A stretch of DNA of 64,000 bases from Pseudomonas tremae (lineage in GTDB: Bacteria; Pseudomonadota; Gammaproteobacteria; Pseudomonadales; Pseudomonadaceae), in contig NZ_LJRO01000278.1 in NCBI RefSeq assembly GCF_001401155.1, positions 1-64,000 on the forward strand, written 5' to 3'. The notes beneath the pieces were generated by a model, which was not told the DNA's origin, did not search any database, and saw only the letters and a list, made by a program, of their open reading frames with translations. The translations under genes were made by a program, and so were the position numbers. This document shows positions 52,701 to 61,131 of this stretch, one piece after another (positions within the stretch are counted from its first letter, which is position 1; every line of letters starts with the position of its first letter).

Positions 52701-54358
52701 CGGGTGTTTTCCAGATACGTGTCGATGATCACCTCTACCGCCTGGACGCGTATGCGCCCGATGCTGCGCTGCGTAAGCTCAAGGCCGAGAAACTTTCACA
52801 ACGCTCGGAATGGTTGCTTGAGGCCGAAAACGTCTGCCGGGTCCGACGCGATCTGATCTCGCTGCCGTGTACCGATGGTGTAAGGCTGAAAACACCAACA
52901 CCGGAGCCTGTAAGAGATGGCTCGACTTCACCCAAACGTACCGGCAAATACCCCAGCAACGCCATGGACGCTCGCGAGTTCAGGCTGGACAGGCTGAAGT
53001 CTGGTAACGAGTCCATTGATGTATTTGTCAACGAAGGCAAGATCTGCAAATGGGCCGATGCCGGAGAAGTGGTCGCTTCTACTTCAACGCAAGCGCCTGC
53101 CGGGAAAGTGGTCATGCCGCTTGCCGATGCTGAGCGGGCGCTGTTTGCCCTGCCGGAAGCGCCTGTGTACCTGCCCGAACTTGCAGGCGTGCTTGCAAGC
53201 GAAGGATTGCTGGGGCTGCCGGAGAATTTCGTCGTTTCTGATGCGCAATGGATCTATGAGCACATGCCGGTTGTCGAGGTTGGCCCCATCGCTTCCGGCA
53301 TCAACGATGCCCGTACATTGCGCGGCATCCGTTTCGACACCGATGGGATGCCCTGGATTTTCATCGAACCTGACAGCGGGGTGTTCTACAAGGCGCCAGT
53401 CGTTGTCGAGGGTTCGACCGAGCTGAAGTTTTCTCGCGTGACCGTTGCTGAGGAGATTAGCGAATACCTTCGCCTATCCGAACAGTACCGACTGGTCCGT
53501 GACTTTCCACATGCCGAACAAGATCAGGAAAACATTGCGCGGCTGCTGTTTGATCTTCTGGACGACGCCGGGCGAGAAGCATGGAGCGTTGCCTGGGGGA
53601 AACAGATCACCCGCTACGAGGAGTACGCTGAGTGGTGTACCGCCAATCAGCAAAAAAACAGGCTTATGGGGTACGCCGCCAATATCCTCTCTGGCGAGCT
53701 CATTCAGAAACGATTCGTGGAGCTGACCAGAGACAGCATTCCGGACTTTCAGAAAGTCATCCAAAGAAGCTTGCCGGAACAGCAGCATATTGTGGAGGTC
53801 CTGAACCATCTGCTGCCTGCACAGGGCTCGCCGGTCCGATGGGAGAGGTTGGGCCTGGAGAGCATTGTGAAGCCCAAGGCAGCACGCAGCATCATGAATC
53901 AGGTCAAGGGAGCCAACCTTTCTTTCCTGCAGGCGCATACCGAGGCCGGTGAGCGGATCGTGTATTACGCGCTTTCCGGGGGGCGCAGAGCGAAAAGCCT
54001 CAAGCTTAAGCTCGATCTTGTCGATGAGACCGAGCGGGTCATTGACGGTGTGATCTATCGAGATGCGCGGGCCCGGATGGCGGGACGCGCGCCGGATCCG
54101 GGTTTCACCAGCCTGCCAGTGATACGCGATGCTGGTCGACTGGTGGTCAGTAAATTCGAGCGTCACCTTGATTCAGAGCGTCTTATCGCAACCATTTTCA
54201 AGGAAGACATGGCGTCTACCCGTCTGACGCATATCAAAGTGTTCACTGTGATGGACACGTGCCGCTCCTGTGGCGGATTCGTTTTACCTCGCTTGAAGCT
54301 GGACTTTCCGGAGGCACAGTTTTCCGTCACCTACCTGAAGGACTACCAGGGCAGTTGA
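49709..54358 (+). CDS. Giant toxin-like protein with deaminase-type C-terminus
   Basis: The 1549-residue product has no signal peptide. Residues 1-700 are alpha-helical in character with no recognised domain. A hydrophobic segment lies near 765-815 (GGLIISCVMDAAFLLIPLGQ and following), as in large pseudomonad toxin proteins of the dermonecrotic/DUF6543 kind. Beta-rich repeats such as GVFQIRVDDHLYRLDAY (about 1000) follow. The last 100 residues contain DSE (D1488-E1490), then 28 residues, then CRSC (C1518-C1521), with IKVFT before and FPEAQFSV after. That order matches deaminase-fold toxins ([H/C]xE...PCxxC). The usual His/Cys before xE is Asp, so activity is uncertain. No immunity gene is obvious. 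It interrupts the conserved gap between the response regulator and the M23 peptidase gene. Confidence 0.7.
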   Translation: MPPIALQSASNTASDQPAPVTDIRSDLGLFCQALGRLTPPAEYRDKALSSSLTRQLASPDVQASIALGLAAIPRHEWADSDLQVDPATAMAAANRAEYLRSMATRIVNPGNAPWLKTAIHNATEVSGMRVLSLAISLRHEHSILSFESLIALAAVLLMPVLDSSTEANQPLPTAQSLNVDVPRLDIWGTVHDVGALLQQSGIELLCEPGTHGSALRFSAQETWHALSQTAQFKSAFAPLLDYMGWYGGQGDEQTSWFITQALAGRVIADHLAGAVQIAGQPLEKALRGGWVCDYSHTQLHDMLVKLTHTGFPDATSSTLDIMCYLFLREAMPELLVGGVPDHLQYGRSLQSVALLHGVALVEALSPGLSQITPYDELIKVSVDLGQSTDANVQALWTRTLIVPALRYAIAQGVVQQPVNDDIHQAGAEQVSQALAYLHAQQAAHARELNSLLGSSPPDRKRLAQHMLKEAGVDWRLWDKSIRIEHWPILQEHGFTVAASYSIDRLLAAGRPQASVIELVMMGEVYIEGQPAVPEAYASAFDLFQGAMVSAQAGIIERLLSEMQPRDRADLLNSTCELSRVRFESQEGTQGLFVRCQRGDHLNDFQGHSVVERFFQLIPAAGVAGEVHQAFTYEVEDVTWSGTVSIIEAFHLKDAHQRRIEEARVTPLLPMDSDAYLSGSVSRSTRAYHRPQQGMLVPSAELVYFTQADEPGNLQALANKAALHLLADFLEQSKVLHLHETEWEKTWAKEREYADLAARLVIPFYGCIKDLSAGGRSGGLIISCVMDAAFLLIPLGQFAGSTARIILRAGEMSVESVARVAATAVKTLITGLAKQSAIFALHDLGKAGLRIGARSWAALLDELPSLRDVFASQSALEAGMHLDKGMYRLAENAEQLLPDVAVSDLLVKVDGKSGVVVRNTGTPEQPDFRLSDPLSDAPFGKRLTPLSGHDLSEFSVFSAQERIGPDHYPAIAPLIEVEDGFYEVCIAEDSHVLASERDAGVFQIRVDDHLYRLDAYAPDAALRKLKAEKLSQRSEWLLEAENVCRVRRDLISLPCTDGVRLKTPTPEPVRDGSTSPKRTGKYPSNAMDAREFRLDRLKSGNESIDVFVNEGKICKWADAGEVVASTSTQAPAGKVVMPLADAERALFALPEAPVYLPELAGVLASEGLLGLPENFVVSDAQWIYEHMPVVEVGPIASGINDARTLRGIRFDTDGMPWIFIEPDSGVFYKAPVVVEGSTELKFSRVTVAEEISEYLRLSEQYRLVRDFPHAEQDQENIARLLFDLLDDAGREAWSVAWGKQITRYEEYAEWCTANQQKNRLMGYAANILSGELIQKRFVELTRDSIPDFQKVIQRSLPEQQHIVEVLNHLLPAQGSPVRWERLGLESIVKPKAARSIMNQVKGANLSFLQAHTEAGERIVYYALSGGRRAKSLKLKLDLVDETERVIDGVIYRDARARMAGRAPDPGFTSLPVIRDAGRLVVSKFERHLDSERLIATIFKEDMASTRLTHIKVFTVMDTCRSCGGFVLPRLKLDFPEAQFSVTYLKDYQGS

Positions 54359-54474
54359 TCGCTGGCGCGGCTTTGTTGACGCGTTATTCATGTCCGATTG
54401 ATACCGCCGAGTCCTATTCTGCCGGCAAGGCTGATAGGCTTGGCGTTCAGTGCCCATGAACCCGACCCTCACCG

Positions 54475-55377
54475 ATGCTTGAACGCCTGCTCGTCCTGTT
54501 TGCCCTGACGTTGACTGTCCAGTCGGTGGGTGCTGTCACGATTTATAAATTTACCGATGCGGGTGGCGTGGTGTCGTTTTCGGATCGCCCTACGCCAGGT
54601 GCATCGGTGATGGTGTTTCGCGACCGCATGGTCGAGCGTATCGATCAGCAGGTGCATTTGAGTGTCAGACGCGACCGGGGCATACACAGCCTGTATGTTC
54701 GCAACGACCTGTATGCGCCGGTCGAAGTCGAGGTCAGGCTCTCCAGTGTGACCAACGTGCTGGGCGTCGCTGGCTCTTCAACGACATTGCGTCGTACGAT
54801 TCCGGCACGCAGCAACCAGCGGGTTGTGGTGCTGAGCCCCAAAGTGGCGAGCAAACCAATGAATTACGCGTCGATGCTGACCTCGACGCTGGGCGACCCG
54901 AAAGGCAGGGTACAGGCCTATAAATACCCACTGCCCTGGATTGGCGGTCCATTCCGTCTGACCCAGGGACCGAATGGCAAATACAGTCATTTCGGGATCA
55001 AGGGTCGTTACGCGATGGACATCGCCATGCCTGAAGGCACGCCGATCATCGCGGCGCGTGGCGGCACGGTGGTAAAGATCGAAAATAGCCAGTCTGGGCG
55101 TGGCTCGAATCCGTCGGGCAATTTTGTGCGGATCCTGCATGAAGACGGCACGATGGGCGTTTATCTGCACCTGATGCAGGGTTCTGTGAGCGTCCGTGAA
55201 GGTCAGCGGGTCAATGTGGGCACTGCGCTGGCACGCTCAGGCAATACCGGCAACAGCACCGGCCCGCACCTGCACTTTGTCGTACAGCGCAATAACGGCA
55301 GTGAACTGGTATCGATCCCCTACGAATTCGCCACCCCGGTGCAGAGCCTGCCCAACTTTGCGGTGGGCGGGAATTAG
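54475..55377 (+). CDS. M23 family peptidoglycan metallopeptidase
   Basis: The 300-residue product has a signal peptide (MLERLLVLFALTLTVQSVGA), a DUF4124-like start (YKFTDAGGVVSFSDRPTPG), and a LytM/M23 domain (about 160-275). Zinc-site motifs are HFGIKGRYAMDIAMPEG (H and D) and GPHLHF (HxH). It cleaves peptidoglycan cross-bridges, or may be a cofactor if residues are missing, but all three ligands are visible here. The ATG at 54475 has only a weak ribosome site. It is downstream of the giant toxin-like gene but is probably part of the ancestral chromosome. Confidence 0.9.
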   Translation: MLERLLVLFALTLTVQSVGAVTIYKFTDAGGVVSFSDRPTPGASVMVFRDRMVERIDQQVHLSVRRDRGIHSLYVRNDLYAPVEVEVRLSSVTNVLGVAGSSTTLRRTIPARSNQRVVVLSPKVASKPMNYASMLTSTLGDPKGRVQAYKYPLPWIGGPFRLTQGPNGKYSHFGIKGRYAMDIAMPEGTPIIAARGGTVVKIENSQSGRGSNPSGNFVRILHEDGTMGVYLHLMQGSVSVREGQRVNVGTALARSGNTGNSTGPHLHFVVQRNNGSELVSIPYEFATPVQSLPNFAVGGN

Positions 55378-55423
55378 CCGCAGAGCTGCCTGCACTCACA
55401 TAACTCTGCGTCCTAAATATGCC

Positions 55424-55612
55424 CTCACGCACGTTCAAGGTCGGACGCAGAGCGCGTCCAGAACGGCATTCCCACGCTGGAGCGTGCGGAGCGATAGGTG
55501 TTAGAACCCTATCGTGCCAATGCTCCGCGTTGGCATGCAGTTCATGACGCTCTGCGTCATATAGATATGTGCCGCGCTACACGCGAGAATGTGGAACTCT
55601 CACGCTGTGTGT
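55424..55612. repeat. REP-like repeat cluster (copy 4)
   Basis: Several units are seen between the M23 and CorC-like genes: GGACGCAGAGCGCGTCCAG (55442-55460), GCATTCCCACGCTGGAGCGT (about 55468-55487), ATGCTCCGCGTTGGCATGCA and GACGCTCTGCGTCATATAG. They share the CACGCT.GAGCGTG and GACGC.GCGTC cores with the other copies. Confidence 0.7.
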
Positions 55613-55613
55613 A

Positions 55614-56954
55614 TCAATCCAGTTTCAGCACTTTGGCCAGGACAATTTTCGGGCCTCTCATCTTCTTGATGATGATGCGCAGGCCTTCGACTTCCATCTG
55701 CTCTTCTTCTTCCGGCACCCGCTTGAGGGTTTCGTAGATCAGGCCTGCCAGTGTTTCGGCTTCGATGTGGTCCAGGTCAATGCCCAGCAAGCGTTCGATC
55801 TTGAACAGCGGCGTGTCACCACGCACCAGCAGCTTGCCCGGCTGATAGGCCAGAATGCCCCGCTCTACCTTGCGGTGCTCGTCCTGAATATCGCCGACCA
55901 GCACTTCGAGCACGTCTTCCATGGTCAGATAACCCACGATCTTGCCGTCAGCCTCTTCGACCACGGCAAAGTGTGCTCCACCTTTGCGGAACTGCTCCAG
56001 CAACTGCGACAGCGGCATGTGCCGCGAAACGCGCTCCAGCGGACGAGTCAGCTCCGCCAGGTTGAAGGACTCTGGAATATGATCCAGCGCCGCCAGCTCC
56101 AGCAGCAGGTCCTTGATGTGCAATAGCCCGACAAACTCGCCGCGTTCGGCGTCGTACAGCGGATAACGGCTGAATTTGTGGCGACGGAACAGGGCGAGGA
56201 TTTCCTTGAGCGGCGCATTGAAATCCAGCGAGACCATGTCTTCGCGGGAGTTGGCCCAGTCGACCACTTCCAGCTCGCCCATTTCGACCGCTGAAGCCAG
56301 CACGCGCATGCCCTGATCGCTGGGGTCCTGGCCACGGCTGGAGTGCAGAATCAGTTTCAGTTCATCACGGCTGTAGCTGTGTTCATGATGCGGGCCGGGC
56401 TCACCTTGGCCAGCGATGCGCAGAATGGCATTGGCGCTGGCGTTGAGCAGGTAGATTGCCGGGTACATAAGCCAGTAGAAGAAGTACAACGGAGCCGCCG
56501 TCCACAACGACAGCAGCTCTGGCTTGCGGATGGCCCAGGATTTGGGGGCCAGCTCACCGATGACGATGTGCAGATAGGAGATGATGAAGAAGGCGGTGAA
56601 GAACGACACGCCCTTGATCAGTTCCGGAGTGTCCACGCCCAATGCAGCGAGCAACGGCTCCAGAAGGTGTGCAAAGGCCGGCTCGCCGACCCAGCCCAAT
56701 CCGAGCGAGGCGAGAGTGATCCCCAGTTGGCAAGCTGACAGGTAGGCATCCAGCTGGCCGTGAACCTTGCGCAGAATGTGTCCGCGCCAGCCGTTCTTGT
56801 CGGCGATGGCTTCAACCTTGGTCGAGCGCAGTTTGACCATGGCGAACTCTGCCGCAACGAAAAAGCCGTTGAGCAGGACCAGAAACAGCGCAAAAAGAAT
56901 CATGCCGAAGTCGGCGAAGAGTGAAGACAGGTTAAAACTAGGGGAAGGGTCCAT
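55614..56954 (-). CDS. CNNM/CorC family membrane protein (DUF21 + CBS + CorC_HlyC)
   Basis: The 446-residue product has a DUF21 membrane domain (about 15-205; LNGFFVAAEFAMVKLRSTK, LGLGWVGEPAFAHLLEPLL), a CBS pair (about 220-340; NSREDMVSLD, HFAVVEEADGKIVGYLTMEDVLEVLVGDIQDE in outline) and a C-terminal CorC_HlyC domain (to 446). Relatives are linked to Mg2+ or Co2+ transport. Names such as hemolysin are historical. The ATG at 56954 leads into a hydrophobic helix. It lies next to phoR on the same strand. Confidence 0.9.
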   Translation of the reverse strand: MDPSPSFNLSSLFADFGMILFALFLVLLNGFFVAAEFAMVKLRSTKVEAIADKNGWRGHILRKVHGQLDAYLSACQLGITLASLGLGWVGEPAFAHLLEPLLAALGVDTPELIKGVSFFTAFFIISYLHIVIGELAPKSWAIRKPELLSLWTAAPLYFFYWLMYPAIYLLNASANAILRIAGQGEPGPHHEHSYSRDELKLILHSSRGQDPSDQGMRVLASAVEMGELEVVDWANSREDMVSLDFNAPLKEILALFRRHKFSRYPLYDAERGEFVGLLHIKDLLLELAALDHIPESFNLAELTRPLERVSRHMPLSQLLEQFRKGGAHFAVVEEADGKIVGYLTMEDVLEVLVGDIQDEHRKVERGILAYQPGKLLVRGDTPLFKIERLLGIDLDHIEAETLAGLIYETLKRVPEEEEQMEVEGLRIIIKKMRGPKIVLAKVLKLD

Positions 56955-57051
56955 GATGGGGTTTTGCAGGGTCCGTATTGACAGGAAGAGGGTATTGTCG
57001 CGTCACAAGACGCCATGAACCCGGCAATGTAGCGGCTGAAAGCACGATTGC

Positions 57052-58365
57052 CTAGTCGTCGTTCGAGGGTTTGGACAATTGGCCGCTGGCAAAGTGACAA
57101 GTAAATACGCTGCCCTTGCCAAGAACGCTGTTGATCTCGAGATTGCCGCGGTGGCGCAGCAACACATGTTTGACGATGGCCAGGCCAAGTCCGGTGCCGC
57201 CAGTGTTGGAAGCGCGGCTGGTATCGACGCGATAAAAGCGTTCAGTAAGGCGCGGCAAATGTTTGGTTTCGATGCCGATCCCGGAATCCTGCACGCTCAG
57301 GTGCGCGCCACGTTCGTCGGCCCACCAGCGGATATGGATGACGCCCTCTGCCGGGGTGTATTTGACCGCGTTGAAAATCAGATTTGAGAACGCGCTGCGC
57401 AACTCGCTTTCACTGCCTTTGAGGCGCATGTCGCTTTCGAGGCTGAGGTGGATCTGCTGGTTCTTGCTGCCTGACAGGGCGTTGGCGTCAGCCGTGATGG
57501 TCTTGAGCAGCGTCTTGACGATTACCGGATTGTTGTCCGAAGGGTAATCCGTGGCTTCCAGCTTGGCGAGCAACAGCAGGTCGTTGAGCAGCGTCTGCAT
57601 GCGACCGCCTTGCTGGTGCATCTGTTGCAGCGCACGAACCCAGCGCGGGTTCACTTCTTCCACGTTATCGAGGAGTGTTTCCAGGTAGCCGAAGATAACG
57701 GTCAGTGGCGTGCGCAACTCGTGGGAAACGTTGGCGACGAAGTCTTTGCGCATCTGCTCCAGTTGATGGATGCGGGTGACATCGCGTACCAGCATCAAGT
57801 GTTCGTTATTGCCGTAGCGGGTAATCAGCAACTGGATGCGCAGACGGTCGTTGGTTGGCGAAGGTATTTCCAGAGGCTCGCTGTAGTCGCCCAGCGCAAA
57901 ATACTCTTTGAAGCGTGGGTGCCGCACCAGATTGGTGACGGGCTGGCCACTGTCCTGCGGTGTTTTCAGGCCTAGCAGGGTTTCGGCTGCGCGGTTCCAC
58001 CATTCCAGGTTGCCATCGCTGTCGAGCATGATGACAGCGTCGCGCAGGGCCGCAGTCGATTCCTGAACCCGGTCGATGACCGCCTGCAGGCGCCCGCGTA
58101 CACGCTGGTCGCGGCGCTGCAGGTGATAGATGCTGTCGAACACTTCACCCCACAACCCGTAACCGTCCGGAGGCGGCTCGTCTGCTTTGTGGCTGCTCAG
58201 CCAGTCGTGCAGGCGCAGAAGCTGTTTGAGGGTCCAGGCCAGATACAGACCCAGCCCCGTGGCCAGGCTCCAGCCATATTGCCCACTGATCAGACCGACT
58301 ATCAGGCAGGCAGTGACCAGTAACAACATGTGGCGTATCAGAGTGCCGTGCCAATTTTGATTCAA
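57052..58365 (-). CDS. phoR: Phosphate regulon sensor histidine kinase PhoR
   Basis: The 437-residue product has two N-terminal membrane helices (about 11-44), a linker, a PAS domain (about 105-190; LDSDGNLEWWNRAAETLLGL), a HisKA domain with H215 in NVSHELRTPLTVIFGYLETL, and a HATPase domain (N-box NLIFNAVKYTP, G1 VQDSGIGIE, G2 GGTGLGLAIVKH). It phosphorylates PhoB when phosphate is scarce and is held off by PstSCAB-PhoU. It follows phoB after 61 bases in the same direction. Confidence 0.95.
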   Translation of the reverse strand: MNQNWHGTLIRHMLLLVTACLIVGLISGQYGWSLATGLGLYLAWTLKQLLRLHDWLSSHKADEPPPDGYGLWGEVFDSIYHLQRRDQRVRGRLQAVIDRVQESTAALRDAVIMLDSDGNLEWWNRAAETLLGLKTPQDSGQPVTNLVRHPRFKEYFALGDYSEPLEIPSPTNDRLRIQLLITRYGNNEHLMLVRDVTRIHQLEQMRKDFVANVSHELRTPLTVIFGYLETLLDNVEEVNPRWVRALQQMHQQGGRMQTLLNDLLLLAKLEATDYPSDNNPVIVKTLLKTITADANALSGSKNQQIHLSLESDMRLKGSESELRSAFSNLIFNAVKYTPAEGVIHIRWWADERGAHLSVQDSGIGIETKHLPRLTERFYRVDTSRASNTGGTGLGLAIVKHVLLRHRGNLEINSVLGKGSVFTCHFASGQLSKPSNDD

Positions 58366-58426
58366 TTAAGGGTAAATCCTTGTCTGATCCGCACTGCCCA
58401 CATTGCCTGCGCCGACAAAGCAGCTG

Positions 58427-59116
58427 TCAGCTTTTCGTGGAAAAGCGATAGCCTGTGCCGCGCACGGTCTGCACCAGATTTTCATAGGCATCGCCCAAGG
58501 CCTTGCGCAGGCGACGGATGTGGACATCAACGGTGCGTTCTTCGACATACACGTTGCCGCCCCAAACCTGATCCAGCAGCTGACCACGGGTGTAGGCGCG
58601 CTCCTGATGGGTCATGAAAAATTGCAGCAAGCGGTATTCGGTGGGGCCCATTTCTGCCGGCTTGCCATCGATCGTCACACGGTGGCTGATCGGGTCAAGC
58701 AGTAGACCGCCGACTTCTATCGGCGCTTCACCATCCGTTGGGCCTGCGCGGCGCAGTACGGCCTTGAGGCGCGCAACCAGCTCGCGAGGAGAGAAGGGCT
58801 TGGTGATGTAATCGTCAGCGCCTACTTCCAGGCCCTGGATCTTGTTGTCCTCTTCGCCCTTGGCAGTGAGCATGATGATCGGGATATCCCCGGTCAACTC
58901 GTCACGCTTGAGGCGGCGAGCCAGTTCGATACCGGACGTGCCTGGCAACATCCAGTCGAGCAGAATCAGGTCCGGCTTGCGGTCGACGATGATCGCGTGG
59001 GCCTGCTGAGAATTTTCGGCTTCAATACAGTCATAGCCGGCCATTTCCAACGCAACGGCGATCATTTCGCGAATAGGCGCTTCGTCGTCAACGATCAGAA
59101 TGCTCCTGCCAACCAT
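58427..59116 (-). CDS. phoB: Phosphate regulon response regulator PhoB
   Basis: The 229-residue OmpR-family regulator has a receiver domain (D10/D11, phosphoacceptor D54 in LLDWMLPG, K105 region [12 protein letters not shown]) and a winged-helix domain (about 130-227; [24 protein letters not shown]). PhoB-P activates Pho-box promoters such as those of pstS and pstC here. The ATG at 59116 gives the standard N-terminus [14 protein letters not shown] Pho box in front (59169) allows autoactivation. Confidence 0.96.
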   Translation of the reverse strand: MVGRSILIVDDEAPIREMIAVALEMAGYDCIEAENSQQAHAIIVDRKPDLILLDWMLPGTSGIELARRLKRDELTGDIPIIMLTAKGEEDNKIQGLEVGADDYITKPFSPRELVARLKAVLRRAGPTDGEAPIEVGGLLLDPISHRVTIDGKPAEMGPTEYRLLQFFMTHQERAYTRGQLLDQVWGGNVYVEERTVDVHIRRLRKALGDAYENLVQTVRGTGYRFSTKS

Positions 59117-59168
59117 GCTTGAACCTCTTGTCATTTAACTGTCTTGGGGCGCATTAGATAACGGAATT

Positions 59169-59186
59169 ATTGCAGTCGTGTGACAG
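59169..59186 (-). promoter_or_regulatory. Pho box upstream of phoB
   Basis: On the minus strand CTGTCAC-ACGA-CTGCAAT fits the 7-4-7 PhoB site with three changes, 53 bases before the phoB ATG. Confidence 0.7.
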
Positions 59187-59272
59187 GTTTGAATGAGGCT
59201 AGCACGCTAGCCGTGCAATGAGGTCGGCATGGCTTTCTTATTCACGTTTAGCAGCAGATGCCACCGGCTGCC

Positions 59273-60163
59273 TCAGCGCACTGCGTAGTCGGCCACGATG
59301 CCGAGAAATATGGCCAGTCCGGCCCAGTGATTGTGCAAGAAAGCCTTGAAGCAGGCATCCCGTTCGCGCAAGCGGGTACTCCAGAACTCCCAGGCGAAGC
59401 ACCCCGCGGCGGTCAGCAACCCCAGATAGAAGCAGGTGCCCAGTTCGAAACGCGTGCCGGCCAGCAACAGACAGCCCAGCGCCAGACCCTGCAGCGTCGC
59501 AATGATCACACGATCAGCGTCACCGAACAGTACAGCGGTGGATTTCACACCGATTTTCAGGTCATCGTCGCGATCCACCATGGCGTAGTAGGTGTCGTAG
59601 CCCACCGTCCAGAGCACGTTGGCGATATACAGCAGCCATGCTGCGGCAGGCAGGTCGCCGGTCTCGGCGGTGAACGCCATTGGCATGCCCCACGAGAACG
59701 CCGCGCCCAGCACCACCTGTGGGTAATAGGTGTAACGCTTCATGAACGGGTAAGTGGCGGCGAGGGCCAAGCCGCCGAATGACAGCCAGATGGTGGTCGG
59801 ATTGGTGAACAGCACCAGCACAAAGCTCGTAACGACCAGCACTGCAAACAGCGCCAGCGCTTCGCGAGCGCTGATTTTGTCGCTGACCAAGGGGCGTTGC
59901 TCTGTACGTTTGACGTGACCGTCTACCTTGCGATCGGCGAAGTCATTGATCACGCAGCCAGCCGCTCTCATCAGGAACGCGCCGACCACGAATATCACGA
60001 CGGTCTTCAGTGAGGGCGAGCCTTTACCTGCGATCCAGATGGCCCAGAGGGTGGGCCACAGCAGCAGGTAAAAGCCGATGGGCCTGTCGATACGCGTCAA
60101 CTGAATGAAGTCCCAAGCCCGTGGGCTCAGGCGATTGAGTGATTTGAGCAGTGACAGGTACAT
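59273..60163 (-). CDS. ubiA: 4-hydroxybenzoate octaprenyltransferase
   Basis: The 296-residue membrane enzyme has about nine helices and the two Asp-rich prenyl motifs: [20 protein letters not shown] (NDxxDxxxD, about 74-93) and [12 protein letters not shown] (DxxxxxxDxxxD region, about 197-208). It attaches the prenyl chain to 4-hydroxybenzoate, the second ubiquinone step, at the inner membrane. I chose the ATG at 60163 ([14 protein letters not shown]), which overlaps the ubiC stop codon (ATGA) and indicates translational coupling. Confidence 0.95.
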   Translation of the reverse strand: MYLSLLKSLNRLSPRAWDFIQLTRIDRPIGFYLLLWPTLWAIWIAGKGSPSLKTVVIFVVGAFLMRAAGCVINDFADRKVDGHVKRTEQRPLVSDKISAREALALFAVLVVTSFVLVLFTNPTTIWLSFGGLALAATYPFMKRYTYYPQVVLGAAFSWGMPMAFTAETGDLPAAAWLLYIANVLWTVGYDTYYAMVDRDDDLKIGVKSTAVLFGDADRVIIATLQGLALGCLLLAGTRFELGTCFYLGLLTAAGCFAWEFWSTRLRERDACFKAFLHNHWAGLAIFLGIVADYAVR

Positions 60164-60735
60164 CAGACGCAATCCTTGTTTTGAAGCTTGTTGCACAGGG
60201 CGGGTAGAAAGACTTCGGCGACCAGCACGCTCAGCGCGCCGCGACTGAACACCGAGCGGCGTGCCCATAGCGCTGGTGTCATTTGCGAGGCGGCGTCGGC
60301 AGGGGGCAGACCGCCTTCAGGGTAATGACACACCTCAAGCATGCCACGCGTGAACGCGGGGTCGCTGAACAGCAACTCGCCCAGCGAACGCGTGCCCAAC
60401 CGGTCCATCTGCAAGCCGTCATCCTCCAAGGCGCTGCGAGCGGCTACGCTACGAGCGAACACCCAGTTGCAGCCATTGCCGCGCAGATACACTTCGCGCA
60501 CCCAGCCTTCTCTGGCGAGTGGCAGGTTCAGGGCCAGGCATTCGTCGTTGCGTAAAGGCTGCCAACCCTCAAACAGCGGCAGCACACTGAAACCGCCGTC
60601 GGACAGACGGTCAAGCCTGCGCGTGAGCGAGTCCGGATGGAACAGCCAGTCGAGAATCTCAGGCTCGGGCGCATCGATCAATTGCTCTCGCGAAAGCCAG
60701 ATCGGGCTAATGGATACGGGAGAATGCTGGGTCAC
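60163..60735 (-). CDS. ubiC: Chorismate lyase
   Basis: The 190-residue product fits Ubi[12 protein letters not shown] (about 87-97), [13 protein letters not shown] and WARRSVFS near the C-terminus with the conserved arginines and the active-site Glu in LGELLF. It splits chorismate to 4-hydroxybenzoate and pyruvate, supplying UbiA. The start is a GTG at 60735. The stop codon overlaps the ubiA start by one base. Confidence 0.92.
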   Translation of the reverse strand: MTQHSPVSISPIWLSREQLIDAPEPEILDWLFHPDSLTRRLDRLSDGGFSVLPLFEGWQPLRNDECLALNLPLAREGWVREVYLRGNGCNWVFARSVAARSALEDDGLQMDRLGTRSLGELLFSDPAFTRGMLEVCHYPEGGLPPADAASQMTPALWARRSVFSRGALSVLVAEVFLPALCNKLQNKDCV

Positions 60736-60921
60736 GGTAAGTCATTTTCGACGGCCAACGAGGTCGCGAGCTTAGCATGATTGACAGCCTTCACCGACGA
60801 CCGGTCGAACAGCTCGTTATAGATTCAGGCTTGCATACTGGACTGCCGATCAGTACAACGCCCCTTCAGACGGCGAACGACCGTCATATAACTTTCAGCC
60901 TGATGGAAAAGAGAACCTGAT

Positions 60922-61089
60922 ATGAAGAAGTGGCAGTGCATCGTTTGCGGCTTGATCTATAACGAAGCCGACGGCTGGCCGGACGACGGGATCGCGCCTG
61001 GCACGCTTTGGCAGGACGTACCCGAAGACTGGCTGTGCCCGGACTGCGGCGTGGGCAAGATGGACTTCGAAATGATCGAAATCGGCTGA
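60922..61089 (+). CDS. rubA: Rubredoxin
   Basis: The 55-residue protein has the two iron-binding cysteine pairs: CIVCGLIY (C6, C9) and CPDCGVG (C39, C42), and the aromatic rubredoxin core (W4, Y13, W19, W37). It carries electrons from the reductase downstream, in Pseudomonas to alkane hydroxylase or other redox partners. The start at 60922 has AGAGAACC upstream. It is the first gene of a rubredoxin-reductase unit (gap of 42 bases). Confidence 0.95.
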   Translation: MKKWQCIVCGLIYNEADGWPDDGIAPGTLWQDVPEDWLCPDCGVGKMDFEMIEIG

Positions 61090-61131
61090 TTGTGCCTGAA
61101 GATCAGGCGTGGCAATGAATAGGAAAGAAAA

